A stretch of 64,000 bases of DNA from Odontocerum albicorne (lineage: Eukaryota > Arthropoda > Insecta > Trichoptera > Odontoceridae), in assembly GCA_949825065.1 (NCBI GenBank), contig OX463856.1:12585238-12649237 (forward strand), read 5' to 3'. The position numbers and the translations under genes are program-made. The notes under the pieces were generated by a model. The model made no database searches, was not told the origin of the DNA, and saw nothing but the letters and a program-made list of their open reading frames with translations. Positions 32,572 to 45,239 of this stretch are shown in pieces. Each line of letters begins with the position of its first letter. The first letter of the stretch is position 1.

Positions 32572-32852
32572 GTTTATTTTTAAGTGAACGAGTCGTTGCT
32601 CGCCAGCAAACTCACAGCCCATACCGTTGTACTGGATTTGAGAGCACGCGAAAGCAAGACGACGAAGGACATCGGCATATTCTCTTTTGCTCCTTTTTTT
32701 GAAAGAATATATAGGAGTGACGTCATTGATATCCTTATACCCTCAAATATAAAGCGGAAAATGCCAGTCTTATTCAAGGGGAGTAACACAGTGCGGAGTT
32801 CGAATCAGTGACCTGCCGTACGGATGTCCTGTGCGTTGCCTCGCGAACATGC
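32572..32852 (-). mobile_element. tRNA-derived SINE, family B, copy 2
   Basis: The minus-strand partner of 24413-24682. The head has 'gattcgaactccgcactgtg', followed by the same body and the same A-rich end next to 'gttcactta'. Two independent locations with the same ends show that family B is a real dispersed unit. Confidence 0.7.
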
Positions 32853-32868
32853 CCTTTATAATCAACAC

Positions 32869-32951
32869 CATGAAATATCCAAGGACTAAATCATACCATG
32901 AAATATCCAAGGATTAAATCATAATATGAAATATCCAAGGCCTAAATCATT
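32869..32951. repeat. 28-bp tandem repeat, about three units
   Basis: The unit 'catgaaatatccaaggacta' plus 'aatcatac' is repeated with a few substitutions. Confidence 0.9.
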
Positions 32952-32954
32952 CTC

Positions 32955-33680
32955 ATTCGGTATTTTAAAGATCAATATTTTTATTAGGATCTATTTCCAT
33001 GTGCACAAGATTACTCATGCTGTATCTTCTAAGGCTCCTATTCAATGCGTTGTTACGGGTTTGTGACTTCAATTCTTACACCAACGAAATTTTAAACTGA
33101 AAAAGAAGCAAATTGCTTTTAAAATTCGTTCTAGTATCATTTAAGATATTCTGATCTGAATTAAACCATGTTTGAATGAAGATGCTTAATCACGACTTAG
33201 TACCATTTGAAAATTATCATCAATGTGGATAGTACGCGGTCTTCTTGCAAGTCGACTACTGATCTACTAGAGTGCAATTAATCTCCTAATCGTCGATCTT
33301 GTTGGACAACTTTTGCCAGTAAAATAACGTTGATATGTAAGTTGTGTTTGAATAATTGACTCTTGATTTGCAAAACATAGTTTCACAACTTTTGTTCGTT
33401 TCTCTGTTTAAAAATTCTGCGAAGTCAAATTTGTGGATTCCTTTTCAATGACATCAAACAAAGAATCTATTAAAAAAATATTGATGCTAGAAAGGGAATC
33501 ACAATTTATGGGTCACCCTATATTTTCATTTATTGCTTTTTATTCTGTGGTTATGAAATAGTAGAGTCCATAGTTTTGACTCAAGGTTTTAGGTAAAAGT
33601 TTTATCTAAATTTGAGTAGAAAAAGATTAAAGAAAAGGCGTAAATAAATTTTATTCTACTAACCTTTTGTTTTTTGCAGT
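32955..33680. other. no gene recognised
   Basis: No supported feature. Confidence 0.4.
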
Positions 33681-33682
33681 AC

Positions 33683-33840
33683 AATCTTGGGGGTTTTTAT
33701 CTATCCAGAAAGGTGTTTAATAAACCTATAGGGAAATATAAACTATAAATATTTTTAAACATATACTATACAAATAGGAACTGAGCCCGCAGCACCGGAT
33801 TTTAGACACATGTCTTATCAGCTTGGACATTGAGGTCGTC
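33683..33840 (-). mobile_element. SINE family A, diverged
   Basis: Minus strand. The head ('gacctcaatgtccaagctga'), a poor B box and traces of the body are present. It is older than most copies. Confidence 0.55.
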
Positions 33841-33844
33841 TATA

Positions 33845-34690
33845 ATATCATATGTACACGGTTTAAAAATGAAAACAGGATATGATATACTAAATATTTT
33901 ACATGATTGTATTGTATCATACAACAAAACTTAACTGTTTAATTGTTTTGTGGTAATTGCCTCCAGCGACCCTTAAGCTATAAATCAATATTGCCTTTAC
34001 ATTCTTTATAAATTTGATTCCACATTTTTCATTTTGCTTTGCCTCAGGCTGCGCGATTTAGATTTATACAATTTTTTTATCATTTCTATCGCGTAAACCG
34101 AAGTGTTTTGTTAAATATTCCAAAGTATTCTAAAGTAAATAACGTAATAGACTATTTTTCCATGGAATTGGAGCAGATAGCAGACACAAAAAATCTGTAG
34201 AGGACATAGGTAGATAAGGGCTATAAAATTCAAGAGGCAAAAGTTTGACACATTATTAAAGAATACGAAGAAAAAAAACTTAGAAAATAATTTGATCCTT
34301 TAAGTATAAAGTATGATCGTGTATTGAAATAATGGCTTAATTTTCCATCTTAGTTTATATCCAAGATAATCTTCAGTGAAGATGTTAAATTGACTAACAT
34401 CTTTTTGTATATCTACAGTTACATGGACAGAGGCTTTTGATACACCCTTACATAATATATCTCAACAGGAGAGTTATGTATGGTAATTTGCATCCCTTGG
34501 GTCGGGCTTTGGGAGATACTATTTATACAGAACGACCTGAAATGCTTTATGAAATATATTATTACAGACCGGGGAATAATGTCCCTTAGGGAATGACAAT
34601 TTCGCTGCAACCTTTGATATAATTTTATTTATTATTTTCATAATTAAAAAAAAAACAATAAAAAAAGAGCTAAAATAAGATAAAAAATTC
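33845..34690. other. no gene recognised
   Basis: No supported feature. Confidence 0.4.
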
Positions 34691-34692
34691 AA

Positions 34693-34945
34693 TGTATGGG
34701 AGTGAAATTAAAGCGTGGATGTGGAAAAGGACTAAAAAGAGTCAAATACATTGTGTTGAAATGTAGGTATTTAGAAGAACATAGGGGATGATTGATTATG
34801 CATGACTGAATATGGAATGAAGTGATTAGGGATGAATGTAAACGTAAGGGTGATGTATTGAGTAAGATGAAAAAGATCCTTCTGAGATGGTTTGGGCTTT
34901 TAAAACCAATAAATGAAGAAAAACGAACAAAACAAATTTTTAGCT
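34693..34945 (+). pseudogene. non-LTR reverse-transcriptase C-terminal remnant (family N)
   Basis: The plus strand, across stops, gives YGSEIKAWMWKRTKKSQIHC, then WNEVIRDECKRKGDVLSKMK and ILLRWFGLLKPINEEKRTKQ. These are the YGSExWxW, 'NEVIRDEC' and RWFGH blocks in the right order for the thumb and tail of a non-LTR ORF2. Downstream tail blocks are missing. Confidence 0.7.
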
Positions 34946-35924
34946 AGTTTTTCTTTATTCATTCGTTTTAATCGCCCAAAATGCATGACTTTGCATTGCT
35001 GTCCATATAATTCATTGCACCCTTCTTCAGCCCCATATTTCAAGTTCAAATATCAAATTCTTCTTATTTGTTATGGATATGAATGAATGTTGAAAGAGAA
35101 AATGCACTTAAAAATATTATTCGATGAGCTGCAGTATATACTCGTATGTTGTCAACTTCATCAAAATATGAGCAGCTTGCATAAACATAGGATCACAATC
35201 CACCAAAATGTAAAACAACTCTTTTTCCAAGTATTTTGATCAGCAGCCGCCATGTCAACACACTTTTCAGAAGATAAATCGAAAAAAAAAACGTAAATAT
35301 TTCTCGACACTTAAATGCTAACGTGACACCCAGTTGGCGCTAAGTTAGTGCGATGAAATTCGAGTCAGTAATTTCCGATGGATGCTCTACTCAGCCTTAC
35401 ATCGGTTCATCTTCGGACCGATTGGCAACTCCAATCTAGACGCGTCAAAGGATAATTTTGTTGCATTTGAAATTTTCTGTAAAAGTACTGGTAATTTGTT
35501 GGGCTGTTTGAACTCCAGGCCTTTAGCCACTTTATAAGAAAACAAAAAAAATGTTTCTCCTTTTCCCGTGGTGTCGGACCATAAATCCATCGTCACTACT
35601 ATTCTTTACACACTCAGGCGTGTCACCACCGGAAAAGGAGTCCATTTCGTCAGTTGCTTCTTCGTCACTATATGACGTCATGCTCATAAAAAAAAAGTAA
35701 ATAAGATTTCGATCGTTTAGTGTAGATCGCGCTGGATGTGGACTTATAAGACTTTGTCTTCCGTAACAGCGAGGTTGGACGTGGGATCAAACTGAACTTA
35801 ACTTATGCTAATGATGCATTCATCCCACTGTACTGCGGCAGTCCCATCATGGTCGTCGTTACTGGACATCTTAGTTGAGGATCTCTATACTTTTCCAACG
35901 TCAACTTCGAGCTAATCTTCTACG

Positions 35925-36225
35925 CCGATCATGTGATCTTCTACGAGAGAACACCCCGATCAAAGATACGCACTCCCTCCCGCAGACGTCACATACATGT
36001 GGATCCTGCTGAGTCGCCTGGTAATGCTGATGCATGTTCGCAGCATGCTGACTGTTTCTCGGACATCTAGCTGTCAGCTCAAGAATATAGATCTCCCTAA
36101 TTTCCACAATCTTAAATCATTCGCTCCCAGTCTAGATTCACTGATTCTCGCAGTCTGTCCGTATAACGCTTCCTCTGCCCACCTATCTTCGCTTGCCTAT
36201 TGCTTCCCCGTATAAGACGAGCTGT
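35925..36225 (-). pseudogene. non-LTR C-terminal remnant with zinc-finger motif
   Basis: The minus strand encodes GGQRKRYTDRLRESVNLDWE in one frame and, after a break, DPHVCDVCGRECVSLIGVFS in another. A QRKRYxDxLK-like block followed by a CxxCGREC finger is a known C-terminal arrangement in some animal non-LTR proteins. The sequence is less AT-rich than its surroundings, so the source may be a more recent or compositionally different element. It is frame-broken. Confidence 0.6.
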
Positions 36226-36229
36226 TAAT

Positions 36230-37315
36230 TTTATAGACCTTTAAATAAAAAAAAAATACACATTGTAATCATATCGAAAAATTATGGCATGGGAGCTTCC
36301 TTTCAGCAGATTCAGTCGAACAGGTAACGGGGCACAACGGGCAAAACATCAAATGTTACATTGATTAACTGTCGTCACACATGCAAAAGGGTGGGTCCTT
36401 TGTCCTAATCCTCCATAAAAGGAGATTTTCCTTTGATCTACTCACGTAAGTACGTAGGCCATTAAGATACCTTTATAAGTGGTGCCCCACTAGCAGTCAC
36501 TCCAACGGCAGTACAAATGTCTGTTAGTTTTTAGTTCTAGCCCTCTAAGAATTGACAAGCTCTCTTTCACGTATTTAACACGCAGATAAACATTGAAATT
36601 TATATACAAAATAATGTTTCGAAAATGTGAGTGCATCAATGATTTTCTATTTTATGGAATAAAGTATAAGAGTAAAGAATGCATGACATTTCGTGTGAGA
36701 CAGAATGAATAGGTTTAAAAAGTGGTGTTTTTTTTTCAGATTGAATTAAAAGACTTAAAATGCTTGATATTTTATGTAGGCATTCGTATTATGAATAGAT
36801 TTTAAAACTGGTGTGGCATTTTTTTAAACTATGGTTTCTTTTTCAATACATTTCTATGCAATTATGAATAGAAAAAAATACGTGGTGAAAAATATGAATA
36901 GAAATCTATGATATTTTTCAGTTCTGGCAATGCCTATAGGCTTTTATAAAATCTTTTACTGGGTGCTCAAAACAACCTTCGCCGGTTTATTCCAAAAATC
37001 TTTAGGGGGATTAAACAACAAGGGACGTGGGAGCGCTTAACGATACTGATTGGGAAACTTAAGGGTTAAAAGAATATTATACCTGCTCTCACCTTTTTAC
37101 TATTTTTTAAGACTTTTAAATATAGACATTATTAAAATTCTGTCGTGATTTTAAAAAGAATTATTTAGTAATTAATATGGATGATTATTAAATCTTCGTT
37201 TCAATAATGAAAAATTTATGCATATCGATTTGACATTTATCGAAGAATTGCTTTGATTAGTAATCATCGATCGATTCATTTGAGTAGATATTACGATAAA
37301 AGTGAGTCAAAGATA
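36230..37315. other. no gene recognised
   Basis: No supported feature. Confidence 0.4.
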
Positions 37316-37316
37316 T

Positions 37317-37390
37317 GACTTATGTGGTCTAGATGGTAAGACGCATGTCTTCCGATCCGGGAGTTACGTATACGATTCCTATTAGTACCC
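37317..37390 (+). mobile_element. SINE family A, head fragment
   Basis: The tRNA-like head only: 'tgtggtctagatggtaagac', then 'tacgattcctatta'. Confidence 0.6.
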
Positions 37391-37952
37391 ATTTTTACCA
37401 AAAGTATAATTAAGTTACTAAAATCATACCAAGGGTGCAAAAAAACATGAAATTGAGATTAAGAAAAAAAATAACTTTCATAGACAGACACATTACTCGA
37501 ACTTATAAGATTTATCTCGCGCCTCCTGTGCACTATTCATCTAACATTTTGTATCGTGTACTGATCGTTTAAATTAATTATACAAATACGAGTACGTTTA
37601 TCGGATACTAAATCTTATATTCCGATGTCATCTCTTAAGTGAAGCGAATCGAATGTTAACGTTATTCGGACTATATGTTAACTAAAGATTTTATACTCAG
37701 GACAAGAGTGATGGTTAGTTACGTCTTTAATACATAATTGGAAGCCAAAAAACTTTTCTTTTTAAATTTAATTTTGCATATTTTTAAAATTAATTTGTAT
37801 TCGTGGTTATATAAAGTATGGTATAATTGGCAGACTCATTGCTTTACACAAATTTCTTTCAAGCAACCAGTTTGTCTTGGATACGTTAAAATGTTTTAAT
37901 ACGTATTATATTTTGAAAAATATGCTGAGAAGTGTTATAGTATATTTTATGA

Positions 37953-38090
37953 TGACCTCCGAGGCCTAGTTGGTAAGACGACTGTTTCCCAGTCCGGAGG
38001 TTGCAGGTTTGAATCCTGTTGGAGATCAAGTTTTTTTAACATGATTTCAGTCTGATCTCCATTTAAGGCATTTTTTCATTATGGTTTTGA
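37953..38090 (+). mobile_element. SINE family A
   Basis: A clear head ('gacctccgaggcctagttgg', B-box-like 'aggtttgaatcctgttgg'), linker and the start of the body. Confidence 0.8.
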
Positions 38091-38369
38091 TTTTATCCAC
38101 GGCCGTGGCGCAAGATGCATCTTTAACCTCAAATTTTCTCTCTCCAAACCTCCATAATAACTTTTTAAACATTGAATCGAACACCAGTTCCATATACAGA
38201 TTTTTTTGACAAGTTTGCAACGTGATTTTGGTTTTTCGAACGTAAAAAAGCGTAATTTGACGAAGATGTGCTTTATTTCTTCAAATGTTACAATATCTCT
38301 ATAAGAGTTAGTTTGGTGTCTCTCTATGTCTTTATCCAAACAAATATTCTGCTGGACATACTTGAATAT

Positions 38370-38745
38370 AGTTCTTTGAGAGTAAAAAGAAACTGCGTCT
38401 TCTGCTAAACGTTGCCAAACTCATTCGAAGAGTTGCGAGTTGTCCAGTATTATTACATAGAAATATTAAGATTATATGTTCTAAACAAAAGGAATAGTCT
38501 GCGTCGGTATGAACTGTTTTCAATCACATACGTAGGAACAAATCTTTCAGCCGCTATGCCTGTTAGAATGATCTTATTTTTTTCAACGGAACTACTCGGA
38601 TATAGACATATTTTATATCACATTATTAAAAATTTAAAAAAAAGCTTCATCTAGGACAGGAGACGCTAGAAAGCATTCATTAACTTATTTAAGTGGCTTT
38701 TAAATATATGTATATATTTTTATTAACGAACTCTTATGTCATTCA
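38370..38745 (+). pseudogene. second copy of the Jockey-like element, 3' end only
   Basis: The plus strand reads KKLRLLLNVAKLIRRVASCP, then LRRYELFSITYVGTNLSAAM, aligning with the C-terminal 100 residues of the ORF at 691-3048 (LRLLVYVVKLVRGVVSCP; LRRQELFSITYARTGLPAAM). The downstream 3' UTR also matches ('cgctagaaagcattcatt'). It is a severely 5'-truncated insertion with frame breaks, but its similarity shows this family has several copies. Confidence 0.75.
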
Positions 38746-38749
38746 TATT

Positions 38750-39560
38750 TAACGTACACCATCACTACTTCCTGCGGTTTCTACCCTTTCTATAATACCT
38801 TCTATTTTACTTACTTCTTGAATACATTTGTTTCTAACTCTACTTTTAAGTTTTGTCTGCAATGGCTTTGAGGGTTTTAATTTCATCAGTTTCGAGCATT
38901 TTTTTTCATAATTCCATCACTTCAAAGTTGTTCTTGTTGAATACCCAAAATAATATCAATAGAACGTAAAGTTTCCTTCGCTATCTTAGTAAAACTAAGT
39001 AAACTTAGCACTTCTACAATATTTCAGGTAAAACTCAGGAGAAATAAGAACATTGTGGAATTATTCTAAGTTTCATAAATATCTGAATGTGTTTAATGTA
39101 AAAGCTTTCATATATGTATACTTGCTATAAAGTGTTTTATTTATGTGATTAACGCAACGCTTGTTCTAATTAAATGTATCTTTGTTGCTTAGTATTTAGA
39201 GAAATATATGCCCTCTGTTATTTTAAAGGTTAAACATAGATTATTTTAAACTCTAAATACGGAATGTCGTATATCAAAATGCTCATGCTAGAATGTTATG
39301 ACAAATTCCTCGAAGAAGAATATTAAATTCTTAAAAAAATATAAATAACGTTTTTTTATTCCAGAATTTTTTTTTTCCGTCAGAGATTTTTGATGACACG
39401 CGTTAACGAATTCCGTGTTAGGTTATTAACGTCGATAAGATTATACGAGTACAACGTACAAATTAAAAATAGTCCATAACGTTGAAAAATTTATATGGAA
39501 TGACAGGTATTAAATATAAATTATAAGGAGGTTATAGAAAGGGACTATATCGACACAAAA
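38750..39560. other. no gene recognised
   Basis: No supported feature before the satellite. Confidence 0.4.
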
Positions 39561-39564
39561 TGTT

Positions 39565-39883
39565 ACAAAAAACATTAATTTTTCCAACTAATATGAACTA
39601 AATAACTCTTTGACTTTAATGATTTTTTTTGCATTCATTCATATGGTAAGCTTTAACTTCTCTGACTTGATAATACAAATATAACGAATACAATAAACAT
39701 TAATCATTTTCACACTTGTAAAAACCAAATTACAATTTGACGTATATACTTTTTTCATCTATTCGTTTGGTATACTTCAACTTATACGATTTGGTGATAC
39801 AAACAACACAAATACAATAAACATTAATCATTTTCCAACTAATACGAAACATACCACTTTGCTGTATACACTATCTGTTCAAT
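39565..39883 (+). repeat. satellite of about 125 bp, left block
   Basis: About two and a half units with conserved blocks 'acaataaacattaatcattt', 'ccaactaata' and 'caacttatacgatttggtga'. The array continues at 40829-41295 after a mariner remnant. Confidence 0.8.
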
Positions 39884-40828
39884 GCGAAAGCTGACTGACG
39901 AGAAATGAAATACAAGACATTGTTTATTTTAAGTTTACATTACCTTTTATTCAAAATATACTCCTTGTGAGTCAATACAATACTAGAAGCGGTTGTAAAG
40001 GTAAATTTTCTGAAGCCTAACACTCATTCTTCGGAATTGCCTCCAAAATCACGATTGAAGCCTTCTGGATGTCTGAAATCGTGTCAAAACGCTTTTCTTT
40101 CATCGCTAATTTCAGGAGGGGGTGGGGGAGGGGAGGATCGAGCTCCATGATACTTTTGACCATGAAATCGTATACAATCTTGCTTTTATGCGTTGGTGCG
40201 TTTTCGTGCAACAAAAACCATACTCCTTGTTCCCGGTATTCGGATCAAACTCGAAGAATCCTGGCCCATAAATGAATTAAAACACCCAAGTACACATCGG
40301 CATTTACCAGTTGACCTTTTGGCGTAAATTCCTTATGGATAATTACTTTGGAATCAAAGAAAACGGTGAGCACTCTTTTCATGTCTCTGCAGTGCCCCAC
40401 TCTGCAAACTTTTTGATCGTCAGTCAGTATATGACCTTTCGTTTGTCCAAATTTACCGTTAAAATAAGATGAACAGTAGATTTAGGAATTCCAATGACCT
40501 TATCAATAAACTAAGTAGACGCACAACAATCATTTTGAAGAGTTTCAGCCACTTTTGAATATTTTATTCAATTTGAACTGTCAATGATGGTCCAAGTCGT
40601 GGATCATCTTCAATGCTCTCTCTACAATCACGAAATCTTGCATACCACTCAAAAAACGTTCTTACAACTCATTGTTTAACTACCATAAACAGTTTGAATC
40701 ATTTCAAAAGTTTCTGTGCCACTTTGAAACTTTTACGGAAGATAGTCGAAATGTGTCGCTGGTTAACTTATTTATTTATTCAGGTTGGCGCTGGTGGTTA
40801 TGCGAAAATAAAATCAGTCACTTTTCCC
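39884..40828 (-). mobile_element. decayed mariner inserted in the satellite
   Basis: Transposase remnants fill this 945-bp interval on the minus strand, and the satellite units resume on the other side. The inferred ends share a 16-bp imperfect inverted repeat (12 matches) near 39884-39900 and 40812-40828. The exact ends and target duplication are uncertain. Confidence 0.7.
39947..40746 (-). pseudogene. mariner-type transposase, multiply broken
   Basis: Minus-strand blocks in order: TETFEMIQTVYG, FFEWYARFRDCRESIEDDPR (start of the protein), VIGIPKSTVHLIL, LTVFFDSKVIIHKEFTPKGQ, LLHENAPTHKSKIV, RFDTISDIQKAS and IDSQGVYFE before a stop at 39947-39949. The second catalytic block is LHENAPTH where mariners have HHDNAPAH, so the second Asp is Glu. 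The third catalytic block (SPDLAP-type) is deleted between LDPPLPHP and LLKLAM. At least two stops and two frameshifts are present. This is a different and much older lineage than the mariner at 6773-8060. Confidence 0.8.
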
Positions 40829-41295
40829 TAACATGAAACATATACCATTTTGATGTCCATGCGATCTTTACATTAATTTGTATGGTACACTTTAACTTAA
40901 ATGACTTGATGATACAGACAAAATGAATACAATAAACATTTATAATTTTTCAACTAATATGGGACAAATACCACCTTGATGTACATGAGTTTTTTTCATT
41001 CATTCCTATAAAACACTTCAAATCATCTAATTTATTCATAAGGGTAAACAGATACAATAAACAATAATAGTTTTCCAATTACTATAAATCAAATACCACT
41101 TTGATGTACATGAGTTTTTTTCATTAATTCCCATAAAACAGTTCAAATCATCGAAGTTGGTGATAAGGGTAAACATATACAATAAACAATAATAGTTTTC
41201 CAATTACTATAAATCAAATACTACTTTGATGTACATGGTTTTTTTTCATTTCTTCATATAATACACTCCAATGTTCACAAAATGGTGATTCAGAT
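40829..41295 (+). repeat. satellite of about 125 bp, right block
   Basis: About three and three-quarter units. Two adjacent units (about 40985-41105 and 41110-41230) are nearly identical, sharing 'ttttccaattactataaatc' and 'gatgtacatgagtttttttc', so the array kept homogenising on this side. Confidence 0.85.
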
Positions 41296-41354
41296 ATACT
41301 GAAATGCGTGGTCGGGAGATAAAAATGTCTTCTGATTTATAAATTTTGCCATTG

Positions 41355-41412
41355 GGTGTAAACTACTGAAGCAGGCACGGAACTTGTTCGTAATCGCACA
41401 TGTTAGCAATAC
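41355..41412 (-). repeat. dispersed repeat D, fragment
   Basis: A short minus-strand match to repeat D ('gctaacatgtgcgattacga' region), next to the satellite. Confidence 0.4.
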
Positions 41413-41978
41413 TACAAAAATAATTTTTTCCAATTTGTAATTCATCATAAATTTGATATGATGCACATCTTTAAAATTTCAGAATAATTTTCGAATTGGA
41501 CTTTCAGCAAATGCATTCTTAAAAATAAGTTTTAAATGTTTCTGGCATACGTTCAAAATGCATTATCCATTTGTCAAACTATTAAAGTCTTGAGGCTTCT
41601 AAAATCCAGACTATTCTAAAACTTTCTTCACATTTAAAAGAGTAATAGTTATTTTGTTGAAAAGGATTCTCTTTTAAATATTTATTTACTTATTTTATTT
41701 AGTACGCAACAGAGTGACCTCCATTTTCAAGTTGATGAGGTTATTATCCAGCCTGCGGAGTTGATTCCTATTCATATAATTTGTAGATTTATAAAAAAAT
41801 GTTCATTTTTGATTTTTACTGAACCGCTGTTCATTTCAAGAGATGACAGTATTAATTAGTAAATTGGCTAAGTAAACTAATGGTAATAGAAATTTGAAAA
41901 TGGTCTACTAGCAGGGTGTAGGAGAGTGAAAATTGAGATTAAAAATAAATGAACTCAAAAAAGGCAACCATTAATTAC

Positions 41979-42139
41979 GACCTCCGTGGCCTGGTGGTAA
42001 GACACTTGTCTGCTGATCCGGAGGTTGCGGGCTCGATCCCCCCTGGAACCCAGATTTTTTTAAATAGGATTCTATTCTGGTTAACACTTAGGGCCTATAA
42101 AACATCTTTTTGCCACATGGCAATAAACTCACCATGTTA
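41979..42139 (+). mobile_element. SINE family A
   Basis: Well-kept head ('gacctccgtggcctggtggt', B-box 'gggctcgatcc'). The body has a small deletion and ends at 'ctcaccatgtta' plus an A run. Confidence 0.85.
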
Positions 42140-42405
42140 AAAAAAATGAAAAGGTTGGCATGGGTAGGCTATGTAAGCAGATCTACGTTGATCCAATCAA
42201 CAAAGATCATTATGCAAGCTCAACAAAACAGAAGATCACTTGATAGATCAAGAAAGATACTTTTAGATAACGTGCAGAAAGATCTTAGGACGTTGGAAGT
42301 CGGGAGATATAGAGGAGATACGGTGAGAGAGTGACAGAGTAGGAGAAAAATTGTCTAGGAGGCTAAATATCTACAGGATTTGTATTGTCATTTATGTAGG
42401 AAGGA
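42140..42405 (+). pseudogene. non-LTR reverse-transcriptase tail
   Basis: Directly after the SINE the plus strand reads KRLAWVGYVSRSTLIQSTKI, LDNVQKDLRTLEVGRYRG, then in another frame RRKIV-stop-EAKYLQDL. This is the usual WxGHVxR, DLRxLxVxxW and WRxIVxEAKxLxxL order of a non-LTR tail. Confidence 0.7.
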
Positions 42406-42409
42406 GTCG

Positions 42410-43055
42410 AAAATTGAGTAAGGGATCCCTGTATTAAATATAAATATTGAGCATACAGAATACAGGCACCCCTCACCTGATTGCCATTGGATGGACTACC
42501 AGACATATTATACTTTCTTTGATCTAATTTTCCGTTTTATTGCTGCTTAAATAGTGCTTTATGTTAATTCAGATAGCACTTCAAGATAATGAAACTCGGA
42601 ATGTATTATAAGACATAAAAACATTAAGTGAAAACACTTTACCATATTTTAAATGTATTGATATTTTTTTTGCAAATATAAAAGTCTATGCAGTGAATAT
42701 ATGTAATAAAAAAGTCCTTGCAAATAAATAATATAAGTCTATACAGTCATAAATAAAAAGCAGTAACCAGTTCACGCTGGGATCACTCCATCATTAGCGT
42801 GTTGTAAAGAGTGAACTATAATATTTCATTTCTGATTATTATTAAGTTTTTCTTCAGCTAAATTTTATTTGGTTAGTGATATATCCTTTTTAATGTTATA
42901 TGTAATATTAATGATTTTGTACAAATGAATAATCATTTGAATATTTTTCCAACTGAATGGTTTCCATTATTTACTTTCATCTGGAATAGGGAATAATGAA
43001 AATAGATGGAAAAAACCGTGAATGAATTAATTTGAAAAAAAATATCGATGGAACA
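42410..43055. other. no gene recognised
   Basis: AT-rich and without a supported feature. Confidence 0.4.
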
Positions 43056-43059
43056 GTAA

Positions 43060-43300
43060 TGGAGCTTTTTTGCGAAGCTGAAATGATAATGAATCCTTAA
43101 TGTCAGAACTTGAACTTACTATTCAGAATCATATTCAAGAGAATGAGATTAAAAAAAGTTATAAAAACACTCAAAAATATAAAAAAGCCAGATTTGTTTG
43201 AAATACCAAATGAACTTCTAGAATTTGAAAGACCACGATTATTCATATCTCTGTTTTATTCATGAAATATCCGCTAGCTAATCTCCAAAACGAAGAAAGT
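43060..43300 (+). pseudogene. non-LTR reverse-transcriptase N-terminal fragment
   Basis: In one frame the plus strand reads VIKTLKNIKKPDLFEIPNEL followed by LEFERPRLFISLFYS, matching the fingers region of a reverse transcriptase (IKxLKNxKSPGxDxIPxELLK, which is replaced here by KKPDLFE). It stops soon after. Confidence 0.55.
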
Positions 43301-44035
43301 ATAGCTAGGAGTTAAGAGAGGCTATTCCAATATCTTGATTACGTGTATAACAGACTAAAGACTAACTTAAGAAGCAGGAGAAAGTTGGAAGAGGTTGCTT
43401 GATGGTAATAAATCATCCAGATTTTTATACAATGCAGGGTAAAAAAATATATGTAAAATCATTAATTTGCAAAACCTATTAAATGTGTAAATGACACATT
43501 AAAAGTAATTTAAAATCTTAAAAAACAAAAAAAATGTCTTCTTATCTCTTATATCAAATTTTGAAAAGTTGGCAAGATTAGTGGTACTTGAATTTGGTCT
43601 ATCGGCTTTTGACCATTCATCGCTTCCAATTATTATGACATAAGTTAAGCATCCTATCGCATTGGGATGCCAAATGCCAAGTGGAATGACAGAGGAGAGG
43701 TTGTAATTTGTGTTCGGTTTACGGGAACGGAAGACAAAGTGCATGCCAAAATAGAGGGGTTGCCACGTAGCAAGCATATTTCCGTTTAAGCTGTTAGATA
43801 TTCGTTAGAATTATGACATTTTAACAGTAAAACTCAAGTTATACTAATATTGTTTACGAATTGAAATTAGGTTTTAAAGTGTGATATAAAAGTGGATATA
43901 ACAAGGAAAGTGTATGAAATGTATGAATAAAATGGGCAGAATAACTATATGGGTTATTCTAAATTTAAACTTCTCAGTTATTGAGAGATAAAGTAAGATT
44001 GTTTATGAAATAGAAGTAAAAAAACGTAACGTTTG

Positions 44036-44992
44036 ACCTTCTTTTTTATTGTGTCATGGCCGCCATCCCTCACGTTGCTGATAACTCTTGAGAAGATATC
44101 TTTACCATTGGTTGCACGCTACAAATTCTCAATTGTCTGGTTACTTTTCCATTCGTTAATGTTGCATAACCAAGACAGGCACCTTCAATCGTCCTTAATC
44201 AATTCCACTTCAATCTTCAATTACGCCCATCAATATAAATTTTAGAAGGTGATATTTTTCTCAACTCAATATGTGTCCAAGATGGGTATTCTTTCAGCAT
44301 GGATTGAAGAGAGTTCTCGTTCTACAGTGACTCCATGCAACACTTATGTAGATCAAATTAATAAAATTTTAGTGTTTTCCGGTGAATCTACATTTCGAAT
44401 TATTCTAGCTTATTCAGCATTCTAGTATTTGTGGTCCATGTATCAAAACCATAAAGTAAATAGACGAGAAAACACCATAAAGTAGAATAGACTAGTTTCA
44501 TTGTTTAAGATTCAAGTCATCATTGCAAACAAATTGATATTATTTTAAGAAATTCGGCACCTAGCTTCGTTATCTGGGGCAAAGTCGCGAGTTATTAGGC
44601 TTCCTAAATATTTTAATCTGTCGACTTGCTTTATAGGTTACCCGGTTAGCTGCAAAGATACACCATTATGAGACTGTCGATTTAAGATAATTAAATCTGT
44701 TTTTTGAACATTAATATTCAGCCCTTGTTCGACACCTGCTGTATTAATTCTATTCAGTAGGAATTGAAAGTCATCATGGTTATCCGCCATGTTTTATAAT
44801 ATTGATGAGCACTTCAGTTTCTTTTATGCCAGTTGGTGAATTTTGAATGACTTTTTCAAAACAAATCTTGGAAAAGACGTTGAACAGAAGTGGTGAAAGA
44901 ATACATCCCTTAGGCATTTTTCTTTGAATTTTGACTGCAGATGTTTTTATGTGAACAAATATTATTTCTGCTTTTTGTTACCAGGATTGTTT
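44036..44992 (-). pseudogene. RTE-like reverse-transcriptase remnant
   Basis: Minus-strand blocks in order with several stops and frameshifts: IQRKMPKGCILSPLLFNVFS, then a wrecked catalytic box (NIIKHGG), DFQFLLNRINTAGVEQGLNI, VDRLKYLGSLIT, CNDDLNLK, SLLYGFDTWTTNTRMLNKLE and a tail ending in NVRDGGHDTIKK. It follows the same order as the plus-strand element at 53136-54660 but is older. The overlapping plus-strand open frame at 44033 is a shadow. Confidence 0.75.
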
Positions 44993-45239
44993 TTAAATTG
45001 ATATATTATAAAAATTGATGTTTTTCTATAAAATAAATATCACAAAGTACGATATATGTAGGAAGAGAGTAGCATGAGGTAATTGAATGAACGGTGGGTT
45101 AAACAATATGTGTATACTAACCGGTTGCAACCAACCAAAATTGGGTAATTAAAGAGTAATAAACAGAGCATTGCATAGAATGTGTGAGAAATTGAAAGAA
45201 GAAAATGTGTGTTACAAAAGAGTATAGATTGAAAAAAAA

